This document shows positions 17,191 to 25,688 of a DNA stretch of 64,000 bases, in pieces. Each line of letters begins with the position of its first letter. The first letter of the stretch is position 1. Source of the DNA: JBFGFX01 sp965232455 (GTDB lineage: Bacteria > Pseudomonadota > Gammaproteobacteria > Steroidobacterales > Woeseiaceae). The notes below the pieces were generated by a model, which made no database searches, was not told the origin of the DNA, and was given only the letters and a program-made list of their open reading frames with translations. The DNA lies in NCBI GenBank assembly GCA_965232455.1, contig OZ246981.1, positions 1,798,001 through 1,862,000 of the forward strand. Direction: 5' to 3'. The position numbers and the translations under genes are program-made.

Positions 17191-17458
17191 GTTCGGTTTT
17201 CCCTTCCGGCCAGGCTCGCCGCACGAACGCCACGGCAGTTACCGTAGCCAGGACCGCAAACAGCAACGCCACGTCACGTAACGCCGCGCTACCGGATCCC
17301 TCCGCGAGCAACAACAGGGTCGCTACTGCGGTGGTACCGAACACCTGCACGGCCAGCATGCGATCGGCGGCGGCAGGGCCGCGCAGCGCCCGCCAGATTC
17401 CGCCGCCCAGCGTTGCCAGCAGTAAGAATGCCAGGATGAAATGGAGCGTCTGCACCAC
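17177..17458 (-). CDS. mrpF: Mrp-type antiporter subunit F
   Basis: The conserved part, beginning VVQTLHFILAFLL with GPAAADRMLAVQVFGT following, is a three-helix MrpF protein of 93 residues. I place the start at the GTG at 17458, right after the mrpE stop at 17460. The longer frame reaching 17548 lies within mrpE and is rich in Arg and Cys, so it is not coding. GTG at 17455 is an equally possible start. Confidence 0.88.
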   Translation of the reverse strand: MVQTLHFILAFLLLATLGGGIWRALRGPAAADRMLAVQVFGTTAVATLLLLAEGSGSAALRDVALLFAVLATVTAVAFVRRAWPEGKTERASN

Positions 17459-17459
17459 C

Positions 17460-18065
17460 TCACGCCCCGTTTCTTGCCGGCAACGACGCGCCGAATACTC
17501 CGGCCACCCGCCGCTCCAGCGCCTCGAGTTCGGACATGACGTCCCCACGGCCGCTGAGCACGTGCACCCGCAAAGAATGCGAACTCAACTCGGTGCTCAG
17601 CGTACCCGGCAGCAAACTCACGATATTGGCCATGAACACCCGCGGCAGTCCGGGCGGCAGCCGAATCGGGTATTCGACGAGGTGAGGATTGATGGGCAGA
17701 CGGGGATGCATAGCACGCCATGCAACGTCCGCGCCGCCCAGCAGGGACCGGAAGAAAAAAAAGGGAACGAATCCGAGCAGCGCGCGCCAGACAAGGGTCA
17801 CGGGCGGGAGAAGCGCCGCGCTGAGTATCGATGCGAGTACGACCGCGGGTACTCCCAACCGCCAGGAGGCTGTCTCGCCGTCTACGAGGACCCACCAGAA
17901 GAACGCAAACACGATCCCGCGCCGAAAGATGCTCAGCCATTGCCCGAAGGACACGGGCCTCCAATACCGGACTGATTCGACCTTATCCAGCCGATCGTCT
18001 CCTGCGCATTCCGGCGATTCACCGCCTGCCGAAACTCGTCGAGTTTTCACCTGTTTCCGCGTCAA
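17460..18065 (-). CDS. mrpE: Mrp-type antiporter subunit E
   Basis: A 201-residue subunit with two or three N-terminal helices and the cytoplasmic domain typical of MrpE (LPPGLPRVFMANIVSLLPGT, then the ELEALERRVAGVFG end). The first ~35 residues are polar and variable, so an internal start is possible. It begins 45 nt after the UspE-like gene and is the first transporter subunit of the operon, whose order E-F-G-B-C-D-D'-D'' differs from the classical A-to-G order. Confidence 0.88.
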   Translation of the reverse strand: MTRKQVKTRRVSAGGESPECAGDDRLDKVESVRYWRPVSFGQWLSIFRRGIVFAFFWWVLVDGETASWRLGVPAVVLASILSAALLPPVTLVWRALLGFVPFFFFRSLLGGADVAWRAMHPRLPINPHLVEYPIRLPPGLPRVFMANIVSLLPGTLSTELSSHSLRVHVLSGRGDVMSELEALERRVAGVFGASLPARNGA

Positions 18066-18110
18066 TGTCCTGCGTCACGACGGTCGATGGTCCAACATGC
18101 GCATCGGCCG

Positions 18111-19082
18111 CTACTCCGCTACCGTAATCGGGCTGACGAACCCCGGCGGTTTGACCGTCAGTACGGAGCAATCAATTTGATTGAGGATGTTCTCGGCCGT
18201 ATTCCCCATGAAAAAGCCGGCGACCCCGGTGCGCGCGACGGTTCCCATCACGATGAGGTCGGCGTCCAATTCCCGCGCCTTCGCGGGCACCACGTGTTTG
18301 GCGTCACCTTTGACGACGTGTAATTGCGGCTCCAGGTAGTCCACCATTGCTTTGTCGGCTTTGGCGCCGTACGTATTCACCAGATTTTCGAGCCATCGCG
18401 CGCGCGCGCCGGCTTCCGCCGTCACCATTGCATCGACGTCGGCGTCCGAGATGGTGACCCGCGGTGACCGGTAGAAACTCTCCGCAAACAGGCGCCACGC
18501 ATGCACGACGTGCAGTTCACTGAACTCGGCGATCGCCAACGACGTGGCAATCTCGAGTATCTGGCGGTTGAGAACGTCCTTGACCGCCCCCTCCGGGTCC
18601 CTGTCCACCGCGGCCAGTATCCGGCGATAGTGGGAGTGCTCGTTCGATTTTATGATCCAAACGGGGCACGGGCATTTACGCATCAGATGCATATCCGTGC
18701 TGCCGAACAACGTGGCCTTCAGTCGGGTAGCGCCTTCGGCGCTCTTGATGACGAGATCGTGCTTACCGACAAGCACCTGCCGCACGATCTCGATAAAGGG
18801 TTTCCCAACCAGCACCTTTGCATCCACCGCTATTTCTTCCTCGGCGATTTTCTCCAGAACCGGGTCGAGCTGCTCACGCTGCTCGGCGACGGCAATGTCG
18901 CAAAGCTCCTCGGGAGTAATGGTGCTGTCGATCATATGCATTTCGTCGGGGAGGGCATCGACAACGGCACACACTGTCAAGGCGGCCTGGCTATTCTTCG
19001 CCAGCGCCGTCGCCCGTTGCAATGCCTGAGCGTTATCCGAGTCCGCACCGACAATCAACACGATGTTGGAAAATCTACGCAT
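18111..19082 (-). CDS. Tandem-domain universal stress protein (UspE-like)
   Basis: A 323-residue protein of two USP domains (about 1-145 and 150-310). The second carries GTVARTGVAGFFMGNTAENIL, a G-2x-G-9x-G-N variant of the nucleotide motif. The first has a degenerate equivalent, as in E. coli UspE. It stands at the head of the antiporter operon, 45 nt from mrpE, so antiporter and stress protein are probably made together. The ATG at 19082 is preceded by GAAGAG. Confidence 0.9.
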   Translation of the reverse strand: MRRFSNIVLIVGADSDNAQALQRATALAKNSQAALTVCAVVDALPDEMHMIDSTITPEELCDIAVAEQREQLDPVLEKIAEEEIAVDAKVLVGKPFIEIVRQVLVGKHDLVIKSAEGATRLKATLFGSTDMHLMRKCPCPVWIIKSNEHSHYRRILAAVDRDPEGAVKDVLNRQILEIATSLAIAEFSELHVVHAWRLFAESFYRSPRVTISDADVDAMVTAEAGARARWLENLVNTYGAKADKAMVDYLEPQLHVVKGDAKHVVPAKARELDADLIVMGTVARTGVAGFFMGNTAENILNQIDCSVLTVKPPGFVSPITVAE

Positions 19083-19260
19083 CTCTTCACTTCCATCCTG
19101 CGTTGCCGGTTGTGCACCGCAATCAGTTTCGCGGCCTTGTTTACGGACGGATGAGATCCCGGCCGGCTCAGGAAAACCGAACGGGTGAAGCCGGTATCAC
19201 GACGATCCGTTGGCTCGTAGTCTCGACACTCAAACCAGAAAGCCATGGTACGTAAGCCGG

Positions 19261-19284
19261 GATTGCCCGAGAATTGGGGCAATC
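19261..19284 (-). terminator. Hairpin downstream of the M19 gene
   Basis: GATTGCCC at 19261-19268 pairs with GGGCAATC at 19277-19284 around an 8-nt loop. It lies 80 nt after the dipeptidase stop and within the 281-bp gap before the UspE-like gene. No clear T-run follows, so a terminator role is tentative. I see no other gene in this gap. Confidence 0.3.
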
Positions 19285-19363
19285 ACGTATGTCTTCGCAT
19301 TTGCGAATCCGTTGGTCAACCAGAGTTATTGCGAAACGAAGAGCGGCCAGCGTAAGGAGAGCG

Positions 19364-20443
19364 TCAACCGATGGCGTCAGTGAACAGCCGCAGGAAATTC
19401 AGGCCCAGCAGCCGCTCCATATCGGTTTCCTTCCAACCCCGCCGTTCCAGAACACGCAGCAGGTTGCGGTAGCGATCCGGCGTATCGAGTTCCGGTATCC
19501 ACGGCGGCCAGCGGACTTCATAACTCGGCTTGAACGCTTCCAGACGAGGTTCATACCAGTTCTCGCGCGTTGCCCACGGCGAGATGCCTTGCGGTGGGAA
19601 ATCCGTCGATAGGCCGACGTGTTCGATGCCGGCAACGGAGACGGCATGCTCGATGTGGTCGGCATAGGTTTCTATCGTGCTCTCACCACCGGGATCGGGA
19701 CCGACAAAATAGCCGAGCGCAATCATGCCGACGACACCGCCCTTCTCGGCGCAGCTGCGAATCTGCTCGTCCGTTTTGGCGCGCGGATGTCCAGGACGCA
19801 CCGAATCGCACATCGTGTGGGTGATCGCCACCGGTTTACGCGAGAACTCGATGCCGTCCATCGTGGTCTGTCCGCCGCAGTGCGACAGGTCGATCATCAC
19901 GCCGACGTCGTTCATTTTCTCGACCACCTCGACGCCAAAATCCGATAAGCCCGCGTTGGTTCGTTCGAGACAGCCGTCGCCGACCAGGTTTCTGTAATTG
20001 TAGGTCAGCTGGAAACCGCGCATGCCGAGTGCGTGTAACGCCTCGACGTTGTCTACCTCGCCTTCCAGCATCGTGGAATCCTGAAAGTTCATCATGACGG
20101 CGGTGCGACCGCTTTCCCGGGCACGCCGGAAATCGGCGGCCTCCAGGGCCAGCACGACCTTGTCGGGATGCTCCCTGGCACGCGCGCGCCACTCGACCAG
20201 TGCGTCGATTGCCGTCTGCAGGTCTCGCCGCGGGAGGCTTTCGACAATGCCGGAGTAGTTCGCCTGTCTCAGCGCCGCGTAGTCGGCGTCGCCCCACTCG
20301 CGGCTGAAACACAGCGCGTCGATCACCAACGCATTATCGTAGAACTCGAGCAGGTCGGCGCGCGCGGCAAGCGGCACCGTTGCCGCCGTCGCGGCACCCG
20401 TCATGTAGCGCAGAATGTCCCGTCGCGTCGTCCCGCCGACCAT
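19364..20443 (-). CDS. Exported M19 (membrane dipeptidase) family protein with missing metal ligands
   Basis: A 359-residue protein with a Tat-like leader (TTRRDILRYMTGAATAA). The body follows the renal dipeptidase fold of peptidase family M19, with two ligand histidines visible in MIDLSHCG and AITHTMC and the Asp in GLSTDF. The first metal motif, usually DGHND, is here VIDALCF. The bridging Glu segment reads MNFQDS instead of a GIEGG-type sequence. So at least three ligands are absent. PvdM of pyoverdine maturation is another exported M19 homologue. Catalysis as a dipeptidase is doubtful. Confidence 0.85.
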   Translation of the reverse strand: MVGGTTRRDILRYMTGAATAATVPLAARADLLEFYDNALVIDALCFSREWGDADYAALRQANYSGIVESLPRRDLQTAIDALVEWRARAREHPDKVVLALEAADFRRARESGRTAVMMNFQDSTMLEGEVDNVEALHALGMRGFQLTYNYRNLVGDGCLERTNAGLSDFGVEVVEKMNDVGVMIDLSHCGGQTTMDGIEFSRKPVAITHTMCDSVRPGHPRAKTDEQIRSCAEKGGVVGMIALGYFVGPDPGGESTIETYADHIEHAVSVAGIEHVGLSTDFPPQGISPWATRENWYEPRLEAFKPSYEVRWPPWIPELDTPDRYRNLLRVLERRGWKETDMERLLGLNFLRLFTDAIG

Positions 20444-20598
20444 AGACCCCCCGAAATCGGGGTTAGGCTAACACAGAATTCCCGCAGCATCGGGAGCGTT
20501 TGTTTTCGCGCCAGGTCGCGCGACCTGCACGTCGGCCCGCTTACACATGGGCGAGCGTATATAATCGTGCGCCGTCGTCTCGCCAGAAGCCGTTCGTC

Positions 20599-22512
20599 GT
20601 GTTGGAACTCAAACAAATCAGCATTCGCCGCGGACGGCAACTGCTCGTCAGGGACGTCAGCTTCCAGGCCCACGCCCGGCAGCGCGTGGGCGTCATTGGC
20701 GCGAACGGCAGCGGCAAGACGTCGTTGTTCGAGCTGCTGCTGGGCGAGTTCGAGGCCGATGAAGGTGAGCTAAGGCACGACCCCGGCGACGTCATTGCGT
20801 ACGTCTCGCAGGAGAGCCCAAACAGCACGAGTTCCGCGGTGGACTTCGTGATGGACGGTGACGCCGAGCTTCGCGGAACCCAGGCCGCCATCGCGGCAGG
20901 TGAAGCCGGTCCGGACGCCAACGGCGCTGACCTGCACGCGCTCTACGAGAAAATGGAGGCCATCGACGGGTTCACGGCCGAGGCACGCGCGGCGAGGCTG
21001 CTGCACGGACTTGGCTTTTCCTCCAACGATATCCGCAGGCCGGTCCGGGAGTTCTCCGGCGGCTGGCGCATGCGCCTGAACCTGGCAAAAGCGCTGATGT
21101 GCCGCTCCGACATACTGCTGCTCGACGAGCCGACCAATCACCTCGACCTGCCGGCCATTCTGTGGCTGGAACGCTGGCTGCAACGTTACGAGGGAATTCT
21201 GCTCGTCATCTCGCACGATCGCGATTTTCTGGACGAAGTATGCACCCGCATTGCGCACATCGAACGTCAGGAGATGCAGTTTTTCACCGGCAACTACAGC
21301 CAGTTCGAGGCGCAGCGCGCCGAGCAGCTGGCACAGCAACAGGCCATGTATGCGCGCCAGCAAAAGGAGATAAAACACATACAGGGCTTCGTGGATCGTT
21401 TTCGCTACAAGGCATCCAAGGCGCGCCAGGCGCAAAGCCGGCTGAAAATGCTGGAGCGGATGACGCTCATTGCGCCGGCGCACGTCGACTCGCCTTTTCG
21501 TTTTCGTTTCGACAATCCCAAAAAGCAACCGCAGCACCTTCTAGGACTTTCGGACGCCGTGCTCGGTTATGCGGGAAGCGGCAAGGGGCCGGTGCTCAGT
21601 AACGTCAGCGTGAACCTGATGGCAGGTGACCGCGTTGGCCTGCTCGGCGTCAACGGCGCCGGAAAGTCCACGCTCGTAAAAGCGCTGGCAAGCGGCGACA
21701 CAATGCTCGAAGGTGACCGCCTGCTGAGCAGCGAGACGAAAATCGGGTATTTTGCGCAACATCAGCTCGACCTGCTCAGACCTGCGGAAAGTCCTTTCGA
21801 CCATCTGCGTGCCTGTGCGCCCGACGACCGGGAAGCCGACATGCGCAACTACCTGGGTCGGTTCAATTTCAGCGGCGACCGTCTGTTCGAGCCGGTAGCG
21901 GTTTTTTCCGGCGGTGAAAAGGCCCGTCTCGTGCTGGCGTTGATGATACGGCAGAAACCCAACCTGCTGCTGCTGGACGAGCCGACGAACCATCTCGATC
22001 TCGAAATGCGTCAGGCGCTGAGTGTCGCCTTGATCGAGTATTCCGGAGCTCTTGTTGTCATTTCTCATGACCGTCACCTGCTGCGCAGTGTTTGCGACGA
22101 ACTCCTGATCGTGCACGACGGCATCGTTGACCGTTTTTCCCACAGTCTCGACGAGTATCCGGCGTGGCTCAAAGAGCAGCAGACCGGTAAGGACCCGGAT
22201 GGCGGCGCTCAAGGCGGGACGCCCAAGCGGCAGGCCAACCGAAAACAGCAGCGGCAGCGGGAAGCCGAACGCCGTCAGCGCCTGAAACCCCTGCGTGACA
22301 AAGTCCGTGCCGTCGAAAAACAGCTGGCCACGAACAGACAAAAGCTCGAGTCTGTCGAAGACAGCCTCGCCGACGAGTCCCTTTACGCGGACCCGGGGCG
22401 CAAAAACGAGCTCAGCGAACTCTTAGGCGAGCAGTCTTCGCTGAAAGCGGCGATTGACACGCTCGAATGGGATTGGCTCGAAGCCAGTGAGGCATTGGAG
22501 TCTGCCGGCTAG
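20599..22512 (+). CDS. ABC-F family ATPase, YheS/Uup-like
   Basis: This 637-residue soluble protein has two ABC ATPase domains (Walker A GANGSGKT near residue 36 and GVNGAGKS near 350, each with an LLLDEPTNHLDL Walker B), joined by the ABC-F linker rich in Arg and Lys (RFRYKASKARQAQSRLKMLERM). A charged coiled-coil C-terminus follows. ABC-F proteins act on the ribosome to relieve stalling. Length and linker fit YheS best. The start is the GTG at 20599, where homology begins. The open frame further up lacks any family features. Confidence 0.93.
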   Translation: MLELKQISIRRGRQLLVRDVSFQAHARQRVGVIGANGSGKTSLFELLLGEFEADEGELRHDPGDVIAYVSQESPNSTSSAVDFVMDGDAELRGTQAAIAAGEAGPDANGADLHALYEKMEAIDGFTAEARAARLLHGLGFSSNDIRRPVREFSGGWRMRLNLAKALMCRSDILLLDEPTNHLDLPAILWLERWLQRYEGILLVISHDRDFLDEVCTRIAHIERQEMQFFTGNYSQFEAQRAEQLAQQQAMYARQQKEIKHIQGFVDRFRYKASKARQAQSRLKMLERMTLIAPAHVDSPFRFRFDNPKKQPQHLLGLSDAVLGYAGSGKGPVLSNVSVNLMAGDRVGLLGVNGAGKSTLVKALASGDTMLEGDRLLSSETKIGYFAQHQLDLLRPAESPFDHLRACAPDDREADMRNYLGRFNFSGDRLFEPVAVFSGGEKARLVLALMIRQKPNLLLLDEPTNHLDLEMRQALSVALIEYSGALVVISHDRHLLRSVCDELLIVHDGIVDRFSHSLDEYPAWLKEQQTGKDPDGGAQGGTPKRQANRKQQRQREAERRQRLKPLRDKVRAVEKQLATNRQKLESVEDSLADESLYADPGRKNELSELLGEQSSLKAAIDTLEWDWLEASEALESAG

Positions 22513-22550
22513 GAATCCCGTCCAGTGTACCGGCGGCAGCGCCGTGAACA

Positions 22551-23402
22551 CTATGCGGGGGCGGCGTGCTTCCAATTGGCCGGATCCACACGATAGAAAA
22601 ACCGTAGCTGTTCATAGAGATCGGGAATCTGATCTCTCATGGCCGCCGGTTTCTCGAAAAACGATTCCGTCGCCACCGCAAAAAACTCGGGCGGCGACGT
22701 CAAGCCGTACTCGTCGAGAACACGGTTGCGGCCGCGGGCAACGCGGCGTTCCAAAGATTCATACTCTCTTCCGAGCACTTCCGCCCATGCTTTGTAATGC
22801 GCTGGATCCCCCAGAATCGGCAGGCCATTGGCGCCGTCGTTCTCCTCATCGAGCTTGTGGGCGAATTCGTGCAGCACGACGTTGTACCCGTCGCCGGCAT
22901 CGGACGCGCCGTGCAGCACGTCTTTCCAAGACAGCACGACGGGGCCGCGATACCAGGACTCACCGGCCCGCCGGGTCGTTCGGCGGATCTTCAGATGGCC
23001 CTCGAACGTCACGTTCGTCGCAGCGTAGGATTCCGGGTAGACCAAAATCGACGAAAACCCGGGAAAATAGTTTGCCGGCCGGTTCAGCAGAAGCACGCAC
23101 GCGAGCGCGGCGATCGTAAATCGGATCTCGTCCGAGATTTCCAGGCCATCACAGCCTATGAAGTCTTTTTCCTTCAGAAAAACGTTGATGTGTCCGTGCA
23201 GTTCATCCCGGAGCGTGTTCGGGAGAAGTGAATAAATGCCCACGTTGCGATTCAGGACGTCGACGAGCGAATCTGGGGCGGGCTTTTTGCGCAGTCTTGC
23301 CCGTCTGACCCGCGTCAACCACGACCGCAACGCCCAAACAACGAGTATGAGGATGGGAACAGAGGCTAACGCGATGACAACCGCCAACCCTTGACCGTTC
23401 AC
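22551..23402 (-). CDS. mtfA: MtfA-like zinc peptidase (M90 family)
   Basis: A 283-residue protein with one N-terminal membrane helix (about residues 8-26) and a cytosolic or membrane-bound M90 domain. HEFAH at residues 178-182 is the zinc motif, and TESFFEKP near residue 247 holds the likely third ligand Glu. In E. coli MtfA binds the Mlc repressor and so affects PTS glucose genes. Here it stands next to PTS genes for GlcNAc, separated by one small gene. The N-terminal anchor is absent from E. coli MtfA but common in longer homologues. Confidence 0.9.
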   Translation of the reverse strand: MNGQGLAVVIALASVPILILVVWALRSWLTRVRRARLRKKPAPDSLVDVLNRNVGIYSLLPNTLRDELHGHINVFLKEKDFIGCDGLEISDEIRFTIAALACVLLLNRPANYFPGFSSILVYPESYAATNVTFEGHLKIRRTTRRAGESWYRGPVVLSWKDVLHGASDAGDGYNVVLHEFAHKLDEENDGANGLPILGDPAHYKAWAEVLGREYESLERRVARGRNRVLDEYGLTSPPEFFAVATESFFEKPAAMRDQIPDLYEQLRFFYRVDPANWKHAAPA

Positions 23403-23441
23403 GAAAATGGAGGCTAGAACCTATCCAAAAACAGATAGGCG

Positions 23442-23804
23442 CTAGTCATCGGTCACCCGGAACGGACCGAATTTCCGGGTAAGGTCCTTCGGCCTGCCGG
23501 TTACCGGGTCGTCGATTTCAAAATCGACGTCGTCGAAAACCTCGGACCGGAAAATCTCGTCGCCGTCTCTTCGCACGACGAAATACAGGTCCGGCGTTCT
23601 TTCGCCGAGCGAGTCGAACGACAGAATGTCTGCCGCCGCGATCAGAAACTCCGCGGCGCCGGCGGCATTCAGTTCCGCCTCGGCCAGCTTGTCGTCAAAA
23701 TACCGGTCTTTGTCCAGAAGGGCGACGCTATAGCCCTCGCCGTAAAACGGGACGCCGTTTACGTCGGTAAACTCGGCGATTACCTTGTACACACCTGCTG
23801 ACAT
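23442..23804 (-). CDS. Hypothetical acidic protein, possible beta-sandwich
   Basis: This 120-residue protein is strongly acidic (many DD and DxD pairs) with alternating hydrophobic strands (YKVIAEFTD, YSVALLDKD, YFVVRRDG) that suggest a beta-sandwich fold. The start at 23804 is set by AGGAG 8 nt upstream. The longer frame to 23849 lacks support. No family is recognised. It lies between mtfA and nagE on the same strand. Confidence 0.6.
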   Translation of the reverse strand: MSAGVYKVIAEFTDVNGVPFYGEGYSVALLDKDRYFDDKLAEAELNAAGAAEFLIAAADILSFDSLGERTPDLYFVVRRDGDEIFRSEVFDDVDFEIDDPVTGRPKDLTRKFGPFRVTDD

Positions 23805-23932
23805 TAACCCGCTCTCCTGAAGTGACGCACTCCAACATACGTACCGCAATGATACCCGCCCGCAGGAACCGCGGCGAGTTCGTCACGGGTGAGCCAACGG
23901 GGCTGAGAACCGTCCAAATCGCTTGCACTCGG

Positions 23933-25687
23933 CTAGCGCTCACCGGAATCGGCCAGGTGTCGCAACTTTCGCGCGATCGTTTCGATTCCGCCGTGCGCGA
24001 GTACGTGCACGATACCGTCTCCGGCACGCGCCAGGCCTCTGAATCCGATCTCCAGCAGCATCCGCTCACTCGCTAGAGATTCGTCGCCAAGCTCGACCCG
24101 CAGCCGCGTGTGCATTGCCTCGACCTGCAGCACGTTGGTTGCACCGCCCAGCGCGTCGAGAAGCCCCTGCGCATCATCGGGCTCGGGCGCCGTCTCCGCC
24201 GTGATTCCGGCAGCGCCGTCTTTGGCAGGCTTTTCGACGGATCCCGTCTCGTCAACCGCGCGACGCAGCTTCGATGCAATCTCGTCGGCGCGCAGGCCCA
24301 CGACAACCTGAAGCGTATCCTCCGTCGGCCGTACGATCCCCGCCGCACCCAGCGATCGCAGCGCGTCCTTGTCGACGTCGTCGACTGCGGCGATTTTCAG
24401 CCTCAGCCGGGTCGTGCAAGCATCGATCGCCTTGAGGTTTGCGGCGCCGCCCAATGCCGCGAGATACGACTCCGCTTCGCTCGACGGCGTGTCGGCGACG
24501 CGGCTCGGGTCTCGATCGCCGCCGTCCCGCCCTGGCGTTTTGACGTCGAATTTGGCAATGAAAAAGCGAAACGTAACGTAGTAGACGCCAAAATAAACCA
24601 GGCCAACGGGCAATAGCAGCAGCGGTCGCGTCGCGCGATCGTAGTTCAGCACGTAGTCGAAAAAACCGGCGGAAAAACCAAACCCGAGCCGAACCCCCAA
24701 AACGTCCATGACAACCATCGACAGACCGGTAAGCACGGCGTGAACGGCATACAGCAGCGGCGCAACGAACATGAACGTAAACTCGATCGGCTCGGTGATC
24801 CCGGTCAGAAACGACGTCAGCGCCATCGACAGCAGCAAACCGCCGACCGTTTTGCGGTGACCCGGCCGGACTGAACGATACATTGCGAGACAGGCGGCCG
24901 GCAGACCGAACATCATGACCGGAAAGAACCCGCTCATGAACGCGCCGGCTGACGGGTCGCCGGCAAAATAACGTCTCAGATCGCCGGTGACACCCTCGAA
25001 GTCGCCAAGCAGGAACCACGCGAGATTGTTCAGGATATGGTGCAGGCCGGTGATGATCAGGATCCGATTCAGCAGCCCGTAACCGAACAGGCCGATCTCA
25101 CCGGCTCCGACCACGGCCTCGCTAAGGCTGTTCATGCCGCTTTCCAGTATCGGCCAACCGCCCCCGAGCACGGCGGCCACCAGCAGCGCGGCAAAACCGC
25201 TGACGATCGGCACGAAGCGCCGGCCGGCAAAAAACGCCAGATAGTCCGGCAATCGGATCTCGGAATAGCGGTTGTAGAGATTGCCGGCCATGATCCCGCA
25301 GAGCAGTCCGGCGGGCACGCTCAGTTTGGCAATGGCCGCGGATTTGTATTCGTCGGCAAGCAGTTCGGCGGCGTGCCCCACCGCATCGGAAAGAACATCG
25401 GGAGGCACCTGGATGAGCACTTTTGCACCCTCGGTTGTGACCAGGTAGGCAACCACCGCCGCAAGCCCCGCGGCGCCGTTGTTGGCGTTCGCGAGTCCGA
25501 CCGCCACGCCGATCGCGAACAACAGGCCGAGATTCGCAAACACCGCGTTGCCGGCTGCGGCAACGTACGGCAGGTCCAGCAGGTCCGGTTGCCCGAGCCG
25601 CAACAACAAACCGGCCACCGGCAGGACCGCGATCGGCAGCATCAGGGATCTGCCGAGCTTCTGAATTGCCGGAAAGACGTTCTTCAA
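23933..25687 (-). CDS. nagE: PTS N-acetylglucosamine transporter EIICB with a second, degenerate EIIB
   Basis: This inner-membrane sugar transporter imports GlcNAc and phosphorylates it to GlcNAc-6-phosphate. The EIIC domain (residues 1-380) shows GITEPIEFTFMFVAP. A first EIIB domain (about 403-478) has the phosphorylated Cys424 in AIDACTTRLRL. A second EIIB-like domain (about 503-580) has Met525 in the same place (QVEAMHTRLRV), so it cannot be phosphorylated there. No EIIA is fused. The required EIIA is in the adjacent fused gene, whose stop lies just ahead of this start. The product feeds NagA and NagB-II encoded 11 kb away. Confidence 0.92.
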   Translation of the reverse strand: MKNVFPAIQKLGRSLMLPIAVLPVAGLLLRLGQPDLLDLPYVAAAGNAVFANLGLLFAIGVAVGLANANNGAAGLAAVVAYLVTTEGAKVLIQVPPDVLSDAVGHAAELLADEYKSAAIAKLSVPAGLLCGIMAGNLYNRYSEIRLPDYLAFFAGRRFVPIVSGFAALLVAAVLGGGWPILESGMNSLSEAVVGAGEIGLFGYGLLNRILIITGLHHILNNLAWFLLGDFEGVTGDLRRYFAGDPSAGAFMSGFFPVMMFGLPAACLAMYRSVRPGHRKTVGGLLLSMALTSFLTGITEPIEFTFMFVAPLLYAVHAVLTGLSMVVMDVLGVRLGFGFSAGFFDYVLNYDRATRPLLLLPVGLVYFGVYYVTFRFFIAKFDVKTPGRDGGDRDPSRVADTPSSEAESYLAALGGAANLKAIDACTTRLRLKIAAVDDVDKDALRSLGAAGIVRPTEDTLQVVVGLRADEIASKLRRAVDETGSVEKPAKDGAAGITAETAPEPDDAQGLLDALGGATNVLQVEAMHTRLRVELGDESLASERMLLEIGFRGLARAGDGIVHVLAHGGIETIARKLRHLADSGER

Positions 25688-25688
25688 T

